64,000 nucleotides of DNA from Pseudorhodobacter antarcticus (GCF_900110135.1 NZ_FOCO01000006.1:89076-153075); one strand, 5' to 3'; counted from the stretch's first letter, positions 16,730-25,387 are shown. Translations and numbers: made by a program. The notes: generated from the sequence alone by a model not told the origin.

Positions 16730-18023
16730 TCAGGCGGCGTTTTGAAGTTGTTTGATCCCATCCTTAAACTCAACCCCCAGAATGACCTCGGGTAGACGGT
16801 TTGGCCCGGATATCTTCCGCCACTTCTTCTTGGCTGACATCATCAGCTGGAAGACCATGGCCAGGGCAGTCTTGCGGTTCAGGCATCCCTTGGTTTTCCG
16901 CGTCCTGTTCCTGACCGTGGCAAAGACACTTTCGATTGGGTTCGTGGTCCTGATGTGCTTCCAGTGCTCGGCCGGGAAGTCGTAGAAGGCCAGCAGTTCG
17001 GCGCGGTCTTTGACCAGCTTGGCGACGGCCTTCTCGTACTTCACGCCATAAGTTTCCACGAAGAGATCAAAGGCTGCGTTCGCCTCCTTTTTGGTTTCAG
17101 CCATCTGTTACCCGGCAGGGCATGCTTGCATGCCCGAGAGGGCAGATATCTTGTAGATCAGACTTCGCTTTTTCATGCAGTGCTTTTGGCATTGCTCCGG
17201 TGACATTGGCGGTCTTGTGAACCCAGCATCGTTGTTCGCGTGTCGTGGGGAACACGTCGCGCAGCGCCGTCCAGAACCCGAGCGCCCCGTCGCCAATGGC
17301 CAACTCAGGCGGCACCGCCAGACCGCGCTTCTTCAGCCCGTTCAGCAGGTCGCGCCAGCTGTCCGCGTTCTCCCGGAACCCGTCCATGATCGCCAGAACA
17401 CCCTTCTCGCCATACTCATCCGCACCGATAATAACCAACATACATTGGCGATCCCCGTCCAGTCGCGGGGTGAAGTAGATCCCATCCGCCCAGATGTAGA
17501 CGTAGCGCTTGCCCGTAAGGTCACGCTTGCGCCAGGCCTCGTATTCCTCCCACCATGCCGCCTTCAGACGCGTGATGGTCGATGACGACAGCCCCTCAGC
17601 ATCAGGGCCCAACAGGGCGGCCAGCGCTTCGCTGAAATCCCCTGTGGAGATGCCCTTCAGGTAAAGCCAAGGCAGCAGTTCTTCGACCGACTTCGCTTTG
17701 CGCAGATAGGGCGGAACCAACGCCGAGCGGTACTTGATCTTGCTGCCATCCTCATTGGCACCTCGGTCGCGAACGCGCGGTACCTGCACGGGCACCGTCC
17801 CGATCCCGGTCATAACCTCGCGCTCGGGCAAGAACCCGCGGCGCACAAGCCGCTGGCGGCCTTCCTCGTCCAAAAGATGTGCGTGCTCTGCAATGAACGA
17901 CGACACCTCAGCTTGGATCGCCGTACGTAAAAGCGCCTTCGCGCCATTCTGGATAACCTCGGTCAAAGGGTCCGGTGAAAACTCCGATGGCAGTTCGAAT
18001 GGTACAACAGTAGATTTAGCCAT
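16730..18023 (-). pseudogene. IS256-family transposase, frameshifted by a palindromic insert
   Basis: Two adjoining frames together make a full mutator-type DDE transposase. The first part (17097-18023, start MAKSTVVPFELPSEF after AAAGGA) carries the first Asp in WADGIYF and the second in IGDGALGFW, and runs to DLQDI. The second part (16730-17104) starts MAETKKEANAAFD and carries the catalytic Glu in NPIESVFATVR. Between them lies a 37-nt palindromic insert; deleting 17106-17142 restores DLQDIWMAET in one frame. As it stands translation stops at 17097, before the Glu, so the enzyme should be inactive unless the insert is bypassed. Confidence 0.88.
17106..17142. repeat. Small palindromic element, copy A, inside the IS256 transposase
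   Basis: Forward strand: CCCGGCAGGGCATGC-TT-GCATGCCC-GAGAGGG (17111-17142). The centre is a perfect 8-bp stem with a 2-nt loop, and the ends are CCCGGCAGG and CCGAGAGGG. The same two ends flank a different palindrome at 63780-63820. Removing 37 nt restores the transposase frame exactly, so this is an insertion and not original sequence. Confidence 0.7.
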
Positions 18024-18164
18024 GGTGGCATATCCTTTCTCTTTGAGACTGACGGCGTCGTTCAACACCGCCATGATATGCCGCCTACTTCAGACCATCA
18101 CCAACTTTAGGGCATAACTCGGTGGAACCCACCGCCCCTTTTTGTGGCCGCCGGGCCGAGGGTA

Positions 18165-18198
18165 TGAAAAAACCGCGCAGGGTTGCCCTTGCGCGGTT
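18165..18198 (-). terminator. Terminator of the rpsF-rpsR-rplI operon
   Basis: AACCGCGCA and TGCGCGGTT form a 9-bp stem with a 10-nt loop. On the minus strand the stem is followed by TTTTTTC. It lies 27 nt after the rplI stop. Confidence 0.85.
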
Positions 18199-18225
18199 CT
18201 TTAATTTTTATCGGTATGGGGGCGA

Positions 18226-18813
18226 TTAATCGCGGCCCATATCCTCACCGTCGACGTTGGCAGCGCCCAGTTCATCGAACAATTCGGCGATTTCGAACTC
18301 TGCTGCGGCTTCTGCTTCGGCTGCCAATTCCTGAATGGATTTGCCAGCGGCCTGCAATTCAGCCTCTTCGGCGGAACGTGCGATGTTGACGGCGAATTTC
18401 GCCGTAACTTCGGGGTGCAGCACAACGGATACGCTGTGCAGGCCCAGTTCTTTGATTGGCTTTTCCAGCACAACCTGACCACGGTCCACGGTAAAGCCTG
18501 CCTCGGTTGCGACATCGGCGGCGTCACGGGTGGTGACGGAGCCGTACAGCGCGCCCGCATCAGACGCAGAGCGAATGATGACGAAGGTTTGACCGTTGAG
18601 GGTTTCGGCGATTTTATCGGCCTCTGCCTTTGTCTCAAGGTTTTGTGCTTGCAGCTGGACTTTGCGGGCCTCGAACGACTTCATGTTGGCATCGTTGGCG
18701 CGCAAGGCTTTGCCTTGGGGCAGCAGGAAGTTGCGGCCGAAACCGTCTTTGACGGTCACAACTTCGCCCATTTGGCCCAATTTGGCCACGCGTTGAAGAA
18801 GGATCACTTTCAT
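18226..18813 (-). CDS. rplI: 50S ribosomal protein L9
   Basis: A 195-residue L9. The N-terminal rRNA-binding domain starts [36 protein letters not shown], followed by the long connecting helix and the C-terminal domain ([32 protein letters not shown]). It is longer than the roughly 150-residue bacterial norm because of an acidic C-terminal tail ([28 protein letters not shown]), as seen in alphaproteobacteria. Last gene of the rpsF operon. Confidence 0.96.
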   Translation of the reverse strand: MKVILLQRVAKLGQMGEVVTVKDGFGRNFLLPQGKALRANDANMKSFEARKVQLQAQNLETKAEADKIAETLNGQTFVIIRSASDAGALYGSVTTRDAADVATEAGFTVDRGQVVLEKPIKELGLHSVSVVLHPEVTAKFAVNIARSAEEAELQAAGKSIQELAAEAEAAAEFEIAELFDELGAANVDGEDMGRD

Positions 18814-18824
18814 ATCAATGCTCC

Positions 18825-19052
18825 TTATTTCACAGCATAGGGCAGCAGGGCGAGGAAGCGGGCGCGTTTGATCGCACGGGCCAGTTCACGCTGCTTTTTC
18901 GCCGAGACGGCGGTAATGCGGGACGGCACGATTTTGCCACGCTCGGAAATATAGCGCTGCAAAAGACGTGTGTCTTTGTAGTCGATCGCCGGTGCACTGT
19001 CGCCCGAGAAGGGGCAGACCTTGCGGCGGCGGAAAAAGGGTTTGTTCGCCAT
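18825..19052 (-). CDS. rpsR: 30S ribosomal protein S18
   Basis: A 75-residue S18 with the zinc-less family core: [44 protein letters not shown] and the basic C terminus [19 protein letters not shown]. It forms a heterodimer with S6 on the 30S platform. It lies between rpsF and rplI with short spacers. Confidence 0.97.
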   Translation of the reverse strand: MANKPFFRRRKVCPFSGDSAPAIDYKDTRLLQRYISERGKIVPSRITAVSAKKQRELARAIKRARFLALLPYAVK

Positions 19053-19079
19053 TTGGATGGTCCTTTCCTATGCCTTAGA

Positions 19080-19517
19080 TCAACGACGCGGCCGGTCGCC
19101 ACGGTCACCACGGTCGGGGCGGTCGCCACGATCCGGGCGGTCGCCACGGTCTGGACGGTCACCACGATCGGGGCGGTCGCCACGTTCACGGTCGTCGCGT
19201 TTTTGCATTTGGACGGAGGGGCCTTCCTCATGCGCGTCGACCTTGATGGTCAGGATGCGCATTACGTCATCGTGCAAGCGCATTAGGCGTTCCATTTCCT
19301 GGACTGCGGGCGCGGGTGCGTCCGAGCGCAGGAAGGCGTAGTGGCCTTTGCGGTTTTTGTTGATCTTATAGGCCATCGTTTTGACGCCCCAGTACTCATG
19401 CTCCACCACTTTTCCGCCATTGTCGGCGAGAACTGTGGAGAAGTGTTCAATGAGCCCTTCGGCTTGCGTGCTGGAAAGATCCTGACGCGCGATGATGACA
19501 TGCTCGTATAGCGGCAT
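19080..19517 (-). CDS. rpsF: 30S ribosomal protein S6 with Arg/Asp repeat tail
   Basis: A 145-residue S6. The ferredoxin-like core [26 protein letters not shown] to [16 protein letters not shown] is standard. From about residue 110 the protein changes to a low-complexity tail built from GDRPDR hexads ending [10 protein letters not shown], encoded by 18-bp DNA repeats at about 19083-19190. E. coli S6 ends in a Glu tail extended by RimK; this tail is quite different in charge. The ATG at 19517 follows GGAGACAGC; the frame is open to 19532. First gene of the operon. Confidence 0.95.
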   Translation of the reverse strand: MPLYEHVIIARQDLSSTQAEGLIEHFSTVLADNGGKVVEHEYWGVKTMAYKINKNRKGHYAFLRSDAPAPAVQEMERLMRLHDDVMRILTIKVDAHEEGPSVQMQKRDDRERGDRPDRGDRPDRGDRPDRGDRPDRGDRGDRPRR

Positions 19518-19565
19518 GCTGTCTCCGTTCATTTTACATGGTGCATTTCATAGGTCAGGGTCAAC

Positions 19566-19625
19566 ATCTTGCCGCGTCCCGACCACGAGAGGCTGCACCG
19601 GATCAAAGATATGATGCGGCAAGAT
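19566..19625 (-). promoter_or_regulatory. Structured leader of rpsF, possible S6:S18 autoregulatory RNA
   Basis: On the minus strand the predicted transcript starts with ATCTTGCCGC, which pairs perfectly over 10 bp with GCGGCAAGAT 40 nt later. The enclosed part contains GATCCGGTGC and a further GC-rich stem. An rpsF leader RNA that binds the S6:S18 complex through an exposed CCG is known in many bacteria; this stem has the right place and a CCG. The match to the published consensus has not been computed. Confidence 0.5.
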
Positions 19626-19631
19626 TGGGCG

Positions 19632-19660
19632 CGTATAGCGGGGGGGGGGCGGTGGCGCAA
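19632..19660 (-). promoter_or_regulatory. Promoter of the rpsF operon
   Basis: Minus strand TTGCGC (19655-19660), a 17-nt spacer and TATACG (19632-19637). Transcription would begin about 19625, right at the base of the leader stem. The tyrS promoter at 52399-52427 has the same -10 and spacer. Confidence 0.6.
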
Positions 19661-19672
19661 GGGGGATTGGGG

Positions 19673-20677
19673 TTAGGCGGGGGCGTGGATCGCCAGATCT
19701 TGCAGCGCATTTGCGGTGAGGGTGAGGGAGTGCAGGCGTTTTGCGTGGTTGTGAAAGATGCTGGTCACCATCAGTTCATCCGGTTGGTAGGTGGTGAGGA
19801 TGCGCGCGAGGTCGCGGTGCAGTTTGTCCGGGCCGCCGTGGGCGGAGACAGACAGCATGTGGCGGACCTGTGCGAGAACTTGGGGCGGCACATGGGCCGC
19901 GATATCGGCCACGGGGGCCGGGATTTGGCCGCGTTTGCCGGTAACGACATTGGCAAAGGATTGGAGTTGCGAGGAGCGCAGGTAATCCGCCTCATCATCG
20001 GTATCTGCCGCAATCACGGAGGCTGCGATGATGGCGTAGGGTTTTGCCAGATAGCGCGAGGGGCGAAAGGTGGTGCGGTAGGTGTGCAGTGCCTGAGCCA
20101 GCAGTTGCGGGGCGAAATGGGAGGCAAAAGCATAGGGCAGGCCCATATAGGCCGCAAACTGTGCGCCAAAAAGGCTGGAGCCGAGGATCCACACCGGCAC
20201 ATTGCTGCCGGCGCCCGGAAAGGCGTTGACGCCCGTGGGGGGCGGGGTGTCCCCGAGATAGCCAAGAAGTTCGGCCACATCATTGGGAAAGGTGTCGGCG
20301 CTGTCCATGTGGCGGCGCAGGGCCTGTGCTGTGTGCCCATCGGTGCCCGGCGCACGGCCAAGGCCGAGGTCGATGCGGTCGCCGTACAGGGCTTGCAGCG
20401 TGCCGAATTGTTCGGCGATCATCAAAGGGGCGTGGTTTGACAGCATGATGCCGCCCGACCCGATGCGCATGGTGGAGGTGGCACCTGCGACATGGCCGAT
20501 CAGCACGGCGGTGGCGGCGCTGGCGATGCCGGGCATGTTGTGATGTTCGGCCAGCCAGTAGCGGTGAAATCCCATTTTTTCGGCGTGTTGCGCCAAGCTG
20601 CGCGCATTGGCGAGGGCTTGGGTGATGGTATCGCCTTGGGCCACGGGGGCAAGGTCGAGGAGGGAATAGTGCTGCAT
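19673..20677 (-). CDS. LLM-class flavin-dependent oxidoreductase
   Basis: A 334-residue bacterial-luciferase-like monooxygenase. It begins [22 protein letters not shown] and has the family segments [65 protein letters not shown] and [21 protein letters not shown]. The substrate is unknown. The ATG at 20677 has GGAGAC at proper spacing. It sits alone between rpsF and an EamA gene on the same strand. Confidence 0.88.
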   Translation of the reverse strand: MQHYSLLDLAPVAQGDTITQALANARSLAQHAEKMGFHRYWLAEHHNMPGIASAATAVLIGHVAGATSTMRIGSGGIMLSNHAPLMIAEQFGTLQALYGDRIDLGLGRAPGTDGHTAQALRRHMDSADTFPNDVAELLGYLGDTPPPTGVNAFPGAGSNVPVWILGSSLFGAQFAAYMGLPYAFASHFAPQLLAQALHTYRTTFRPSRYLAKPYAIIAASVIAADTDDEADYLRSSQLQSFANVVTGKRGQIPAPVADIAAHVPPQVLAQVRHMLSVSAHGGPDKLHRDLARILTTYQPDELMVTSIFHNHAKRLHSLTLTANALQDLAIHAPA

Positions 20678-20736
20678 GTGCTGTCTCCGCTTCAACTTCC
20701 TACATAGGAAGGGCGCGGGCGGGGGGCAATGGGGTG

Positions 20737-21582
20737 TTATTTTGCCAAGCGCAGCAGAGCCACGCCGATGAGGGTGATGGCGGTCGATGCAATTTTGGCA
20801 GCGTCGAGTTTTTCCTTGAGGAACACCACGCCGATCAAGAGGGCAAAGATGATCGAGGTTTCGCGCAAGGCGGTGACCAGCGCGATGGGGCTTTGGGTGA
20901 AGGCCCAGATCACGAGACCGTAGGCGGCATAGCTGGCGGCACCGCCGATCAAGAACACGCGTTTGCCACGGGTGGCGAGGGCGCGGAACTGATGCGGGGC
21001 GGTGGCGGCCACGAACAAGGCCATCAGCACCGCATTGCCCATTGCAAGCCAGCCGTAAAACGCGATGGGCGAGCCTGCGATGCGCGCGCCTGTGCCATCA
21101 ACCAGCGAATAGGCCGCGATAAAGCAGCCTGTGATCAGCGCCAGTTTGGCCGCCTGTGGGTTGCGCTGGCCGTTTTGTTTGCGCACCAAAGCCATGGACA
21201 AGATGCCAAGGCCGATGGTGGCCACGGCGGTGATTTCCATTGGTGCAAGGGTGACGCCCAAAAACGCCACAGACACGGCGGCGACGATCATGGGGGCGGA
21301 ACCGCGCGCGAGGGGGTAAACTTGGGTCAGATCGCCCGCGTTATAAGCGCGGATCAAAAAGATTTGATAGCCGAAATGCAGCGTCATTCCGGCGGCGATA
21401 TAGGGCAAGCTGGCCGGGGCGGGGGCGGGGAAAATCGAAATGGTGATCACGGCCAAGGGCACATGACCCAAGACCACCGCAATCATATTGAGTTGTTTGT
21501 CATGCGCCCCTTTGACCATCGCGTTCCAACTGGCGTGCAGCAGGGCCGCGGTGAGGACAGCGCAAAAGACCAGAAAGCTCAT
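20737..21582 (-). CDS. EamA-family membrane transporter
   Basis: A 281-residue protein with about ten transmembrane helices ([21 protein letters not shown] at the start, QNGQRNPQ between the two halves, [22 protein letters not shown] near the end). The N-terminal HASWNAMVK is common in the subgroup annotated as DMT/phosphonate-utilisation-associated exporters, but no substrate can be assigned. The frame is open far upstream (to 21948) without coding character; the ATG at 21582 is the family-like start. Confidence 0.8.
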   Translation of the reverse strand: MSFLVFCAVLTAALLHASWNAMVKGAHDKQLNMIAVVLGHVPLAVITISIFPAPAPASLPYIAAGMTLHFGYQIFLIRAYNAGDLTQVYPLARGSAPMIVAAVSVAFLGVTLAPMEITAVATIGLGILSMALVRKQNGQRNPQAAKLALITGCFIAAYSLVDGTGARIAGSPIAFYGWLAMGNAVLMALFVAATAPHQFRALATRGKRVFLIGGAASYAAYGLVIWAFTQSPIALVTALRETSIIFALLIGVVFLKEKLDAAKIASTAITLIGVALLRLAK

Positions 21583-21730
21583 GTTTTGCCTTTGTGTGGG
21601 CTGCCTTTTGGGGGCTTTGGGTCGGTGCAGCATCCTTTGCGGGGGGCGCTGTTGCAAGGGGGAAAGCGTTTGGCGCGCGCGGGGCGGGAGGTGAGGTGCC
21701 GGAGAGGGCCGCACGGTGGTTGGGCGCGGG

Positions 21731-22858
21731 TTAGAGCGCGGCGGCGTGCTGCAATAGGGTGGTTTCGGCGCGGTTAAGGCAAAGGCGGGCGGTTTGGGCG
21801 AAATTATGCGCGGTTTTGGCGGCGAGTTCGGGGAAAAGATGCAGCACCTCGGCCCTTGCGGCGCGGTCCATCGCGGCAAGGGCGGCCGCGCCGGGAAACA
21901 AACTTTCCGATGGGGCGTTGTTGGCATAGACGACTTGGTGGCGGTCAAACAGCAAGTGAATGTAGGTGACCTGCCCGCCTAGCACGCGGCGCACGCCGTT
22001 TTGGCCAAGCAGGTGTTTGGCGGCGACAAACACCTCGGTCGTGCCGAAATAAAGGTCGTTGGAGGCGGCGGTGATCAGCATGCGGTGGTTGGGCGAGACG
22101 CGCAGGGGCGCGGTATTGTCCAAGACGCCTGCCGCGATTTCAATCGGGGCAAGGGCGTTGCGGGCCGCCACGTTGCGGGTGCCAATCCATGCCAGCGGTT
22201 GGGGGCCATTGTCGCGCGTGGTGATCAGATCACCCGGGCGCAGGGTTTGCACATCGCGGGCCCCGTGAGGGGGGGCGATTTGGGTGCCGGGGGTATAGCA
22301 GATCACCAGATTTCTATAGGTGGTTTGGCCGACGAAATTGCCCGCAGGCAAGGTGATGTTGTCGCCGATATTCACTGGGGTGGTGAAGGATGGGATGGTG
22401 AAGGATGGGATGGTGAAGGAATTGTAATATTCGCCGTTCTGGCCGCCGGGCGCAGAGGGGTTTGTGCCTGCATAGATGCGCAGCAAATAGGCGGTGCCCA
22501 CCTGGCCCGTGGTGTTGTTGGTCAGGGTGTAGCGGTAGACCGATTGCGCAACCAAGCCCGCGCCGTAGATGCCATCAAATGGTTGGTCGAGGATTTGATG
22601 ACTGGCGTCGACGGTTTGGCCGCTGCCCAAAGCTTCGTCATCAAAGATCGGGTCATCGTCGAGGATATTCATCACGGCGGGCGTGCCGCTGACCGTAAAC
22701 GTGCTTGGCGCGATCGAAAAGGGCTGGCGGCCCAGATCGGAGTTGGAAAACGCGAGGAAGCGGTAGACGGGCGTGATGTGTGCTTTTTGGTTGTGACGGG
22801 TGGGGTGGCGCGGGATTTGAGGCAAAATTGGTTCTGTATCGACGATAATACGGGTCAA
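21731..22858 (-). CDS. Hint-domain protein with intact Cys
   Basis: Up to 375 residues. The N-terminal half resembles Rhodobacterales secreted Hint proteins (FLAFSNSDLGRQPFSIAPSTFTVSG, DDDPIFDDEALGSGQTVD). The Hint domain starts at VICYTPGTQIAPPHGARDVQTL, with the nucleophilic Cys present, followed by TTRDNGPQPLAWIGTR and the VSPNHRMLI block with its His. C-terminal residues include AKHLLGQNGVRRVLGGQVTYIHLLFDRHQVVYAN, as in the family. Such proteins may be exported by type I systems, an inference. The start is uncertain: the frame opens with TTG at 22858. A 15-bp tandem repeat lies inside. Confidence 0.75.
   Translation of the reverse strand: MTRIIVDTEPILPQIPRHPTRHNQKAHITPVYRFLAFSNSDLGRQPFSIAPSTFTVSGTPAVMNILDDDPIFDDEALGSGQTVDASHQILDQPFDGIYGAGLVAQSVYRYTLTNNTTGQVGTAYLLRIYAGTNPSAPGGQNGEYYNSFTIPSFTIPSFTTPVNIGDNITLPAGNFVGQTTYRNLVICYTPGTQIAPPHGARDVQTLRPGDLITTRDNGPQPLAWIGTRNVAARNALAPIEIAAGVLDNTAPLRVSPNHRMLITAASNDLYFGTTEVFVAAKHLLGQNGVRRVLGGQVTYIHLLFDRHQVVYANNAPSESLFPGAAALAAMDRAARAEVLHLFPELAAKTAHNFAQTARLCLNRAETTLLQHAAAL
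22376..22420 (-). repeat. 15-bp tandem repeat inside the Hint gene
   Basis: Three near-identical units of GGTGAAGGATGGGAT encode SFTIP-SFTIP-SFTTP on the minus strand. The unit length is a multiple of three, so copy number can change without breaking the frame. Confidence 0.75.
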
Positions 22859-22979
22859 ATTTACCGATTTTTTGCGGGGAATGTGGCAATGGCGGGGTGA
22901 TTGTGGGGTGGGGGTGCGGGAAAAGTTTGCGGTGCCTTGGGGGCTGGGCTATGGGTTTGGCAGCAGATTTGGAGGCCAT

Positions 22980-23912
22980 ATGAGCAGAGCATTTGTATTT
23001 CCGGGGCAAGGGTCGCAGGCGATTGGCATGGGCCGCGCGTTGGCCGAAGCCTATGCGCCCGCCCGCGCGGTGTTTGAGGCGGTGGACGCGGCGCTGGGCG
23101 AGGATTTGTCGGGGTTGATCTGGGCGGGCGATATTGAGGCGCTGACGCTGACGCAAAACGCCCAGCCCGCGATTATGGCGACATCTATGGCGGCGCTGGC
23201 AGCACTGGAGGCCGAGGGCTTGGGGTTGGAGCATGTGGCCTTTGTGGCGGGGCACAGTTTGGGCGAATATTCGGCGCTGTGTGCGGTGGGGGCGATTGAT
23301 TTGGCCGACACGGCGCGGTTGCTGCGGGTGCGGGGCCAAGCGATGCAGGCGGCGGTGCCGGTGGGTGTGGGGGCCATGGCTGCCGTGTTGGGGTTGGAGT
23401 ATGATGCTGTGGTCGCGCTGGCGGCGGAGGCGGCAGGCAGCGAGGTGTGTCAGGTGGCCAATGACAATGACCCGGCCCAAGTGGTGATTTCGGGGCATTT
23501 GGCAGCGGTGGAGCGGGCCTGTGTTTTGGCCAAAGAGCGCGGGGCCAAGCGGGCGTTGATGTTGCCAGTGTCTGCACCGTTTCATTGTGCGTTGATGGGG
23601 CCTGCAGGGCAGGTGATGGCTGCGGCGTTGGAGGGTGTGGAGGTACGCGCGCCGCGGGTGCCTGTGGTGAGCAATGTGCGGGCGCAGGCGGTGGTGGATG
23701 CCGCGGACATTCGCGGGTTGTTGGTGGCGCAGGTGACGGGTGAAGTGCGCTGGCGCGCATCGGTGCAATGGATGGCGCAGGCCGGGGTTGATGAGTTCTG
23801 GGAAATTGGCGCGGGCAAAGCCTTGTCCGGGATGATTAAGCGGATTGAGAAAGAGACGGTGCAACGCAATGTGGGTGTGCCGGATGATATTTTGGGGTTG
23901 AAGCTGGTTTGA
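22980..23912 (+). CDS. fabD: Malonyl-CoA:ACP transacylase
   Basis: A 310-residue enzyme that loads malonate onto ACP. It has the entrance motif AFVFPGQGSQAIGMG, the catalytic serine in GHSLGEYSAL, the Arg in RLLRVRGQAMQ and the catalytic His in PVSAPFHCALMGPAG. The ATG at 22980 follows GGAGG with short spacing. It leads the fabD-fabG-acpP-fabF run; the 107-bp spacer to fabG contains a dispersed hairpin repeat. Confidence 0.97.
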   Translation: MSRAFVFPGQGSQAIGMGRALAEAYAPARAVFEAVDAALGEDLSGLIWAGDIEALTLTQNAQPAIMATSMAALAALEAEGLGLEHVAFVAGHSLGEYSALCAVGAIDLADTARLLRVRGQAMQAAVPVGVGAMAAVLGLEYDAVVALAAEAAGSEVCQVANDNDPAQVVISGHLAAVERACVLAKERGAKRALMLPVSAPFHCALMGPAGQVMAAALEGVEVRAPRVPVVSNVRAQAVVDAADIRGLLVAQVTGEVRWRASVQWMAQAGVDEFWEIGAGKALSGMIKRIEKETVQRNVGVPDDILGLKLV

Positions 23913-23915
23913 ATT

Positions 23916-23979
23916 GCAAGCGCCGGGGGGCTTCGCCGCCCCCCGGACCCCCCGCAGGTATTTTTACCAATGCGAATGG
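23916..23979 (+). repeat. Dispersed GC-rich hairpin repeat, spacer copy 1
   Basis: Order of parts: GCAAGCGCC, GGGGGG-CTTCGCCG-CCCCCC hairpin, GGACCCCCCG, CAGGTATTTTTACCAA, TGCGAATG. The reverse complement of 51033-51107 has the same parts in the same order, and nnr carries a coding version at 11213-11290. Here it fills the fabD-fabG spacer. Confidence 0.7.
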
Positions 23980-24019
23980 GGGGAGGGGCTGTTGGGGCGG
24001 TATAGGTTATGGAGTTGTT

Positions 24020-24757
24020 ATGTTTGATATGACGGGGCGGAATGTGTTGGTTACGGGTGCGTCTGGTGGCATTGGCGGCGAGATTGCGCGGGTGTTGCAT
24101 GGGGCGGGGGCTGTGGTGGCGCTGTCTGGGACGCGGGAGGGGCCGCTGGTTGCGCTGGCGGCGGAATTGGGGGAGCGCGCGCATGTGTTGACTTGCGATT
24201 TGTCGGACGCGGCATCGGTGGAGGCGTTGCCGAAGGCCGCGATTGCCGCGATGGGGTCGGTGGATGTGTTGGTGAACAACGCAGGCATTACGCGGGACAA
24301 TTTGTTCATGCGCATGTCGGATGAGGAATGGGCGTCTGTTTTGGATGTGAACTTGACTTCGACTTTTCGGTTGTGCCGGGGGGTTTTGCGCGGGATGATG
24401 AAAGCGCGCTGGGGGCGGATTGTGAATATTTCGTCTATTGTTGGCGCGACGGGCAATCCGGGGCAAGCGAACTATGCGGCGAGTAAGGCGGGGATGGTGG
24501 GGATGTCGAAATCCCTTGCCTATGAGGTGGCGAGCCGGGGGATTACGGTGAATTGCGTGGCACCGGGGTTTATTGCCACTGCGATGACCGAGAAGTTGAC
24601 CGACGACCAGAAGGGCAAGATTTTGACGCAGATCCCGGCGGCGCGGATGGGCGAGCCGCGTGATATTGCGGCGGCTTGTTTGTATTTGGCCAGTGCCGAG
24701 GGTGGATATGTGACCGGGGCCACGCTGCATGTGAATGGCGGTATGGCGATGCTGTGA
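24020..24757 (+). CDS. fabG: 3-oxoacyl-ACP reductase
   Basis: A 245-residue short-chain dehydrogenase that reduces 3-ketoacyl-ACP with NADPH. It has the cofactor loop GASGGIGG, the NNAGITRDN motif, the catalytic Ser in VNISSIVG, YAASKAG with Tyr and Lys, and the C-terminal GGYVTGATLHVNGGMAML. The ATG at 24020 has GGAG upstream; the open frame back to 23909 runs through the repeat and is not coding. Confidence 0.97.
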   Translation: MFDMTGRNVLVTGASGGIGGEIARVLHGAGAVVALSGTREGPLVALAAELGERAHVLTCDLSDAASVEALPKAAIAAMGSVDVLVNNAGITRDNLFMRMSDEEWASVLDVNLTSTFRLCRGVLRGMMKARWGRIVNISSIVGATGNPGQANYAASKAGMVGMSKSLAYEVASRGITVNCVAPGFIATAMTEKLTDDQKGKILTQIPAARMGEPRDIAAACLYLASAEGGYVTGATLHVNGGMAML

Positions 24758-24988
24758 CGCGTTGGGTGCGGGTTTTGGGCTGCCGCCTTTGCGGGGTGCC
24801 GGTGTTGGCCCTGTCCCTTGCGCCATGAATAGCGTTTGCCAATGGCACGGACTGTGTTATAGGCGGCGCTGACACGGCCGGAGGGTTTTGCGACGCTTCG
24901 GTTTCCCGGTGTTTTCGGGGTGAGCCGCTCAACAGAGCAAGAGACAAAAGATCGGGATTTTAGGCCCGCCACTGCATGAGGAATTACC

Positions 24989-25222
24989 ATGAGCGACATC
25001 GCTGACCGCGTGAAGAAGATCGTCGTCGAGCATCTGGGCGTTGAAGAGAACAAGGTTGTTGAAAACGCCTCGTTCATCGACGATCTGGGGGCGGACAGCC
25101 TTGATACCGTTGAGTTGGTCATGGCGTTTGAAGAAGAGTTTGGGATTGAGATTCCGGATGACGCTGCAGAAACCATCCAGACCTTTGGCGATGCGGTGAA
25201 GTTTATTACCTCCGCTGCTTGA
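24989..25222 (+). CDS. acpP: Acyl carrier protein
   Basis: A 77-residue ACP with the phosphopantetheine attachment serine in [12 protein letters not shown] and the acidic recognition helix. It starts [23 protein letters not shown]. The 231-bp spacer upstream probably holds its own strong promoter. A terminator follows. Confidence 0.98.
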   Translation: MSDIADRVKKIVVEHLGVEENKVVENASFIDDLGADSLDTVELVMAFEEEFGIEIPDDAAETIQTFGDAVKFITSAA

Positions 25223-25244
25223 ACGGGTCACCGTTTGACATTTG

Positions 25245-25272
25245 AAAGGGCGTCCCGGTTGGGGCGCCTTTT
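25245..25272 (+). terminator. Terminator after acpP
   Basis: AAAGGGCGTCCC and GGGGCGCCTTT pair (with two G-T pairs) around GGTT and are followed by TTTTTG. It separates acpP from fabF transcription at least in part. Confidence 0.75.
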
Positions 25273-25387
25273 TGCTGTTTAGTGCATTGGTGCGGGGCGA
25301 TTGTTGCGCCGGGCCGCGCTGGCGTGTATCACGATTTCAAATGGGAGCCTGTGGGCGGATGCGCCGGGCAGCGAGAAGGATTTTGCG

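Larger units (their letters stand above)
16698..18120 (-). mobile_element. IS256-family insertion sequence with 8-bp target duplication
   Basis: A 1,423-bp element. Terminal inverted repeats are GAGATATGCCCAAAAGTTGG on the left and GAGTTATGCCCTAAAGTTGG (reverse complement) on the right, continuing with few mismatches. The direct repeat GGTGGAAC at 16690-16697 and 18121-18128 is the 8-bp duplication expected for this family. It inserted into the palindrome GGTGGGTGGAACCCACC. The transposase inside is broken (see next entry). Confidence 0.93.

Noticed and set aside
17097..17150. Programmed translational bypass of the hairpin in the IS256 transposase
   Set aside because: There are no matching take-off and landing codons, and the related copy in IS66 lies in the opposite orientation, so a DNA insertion is simpler.
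22653..23864. 403-codon minus-strand frame over fabD
   Set aside because: Shadow of fabD; Pro/His/Arg-rich nonsense.
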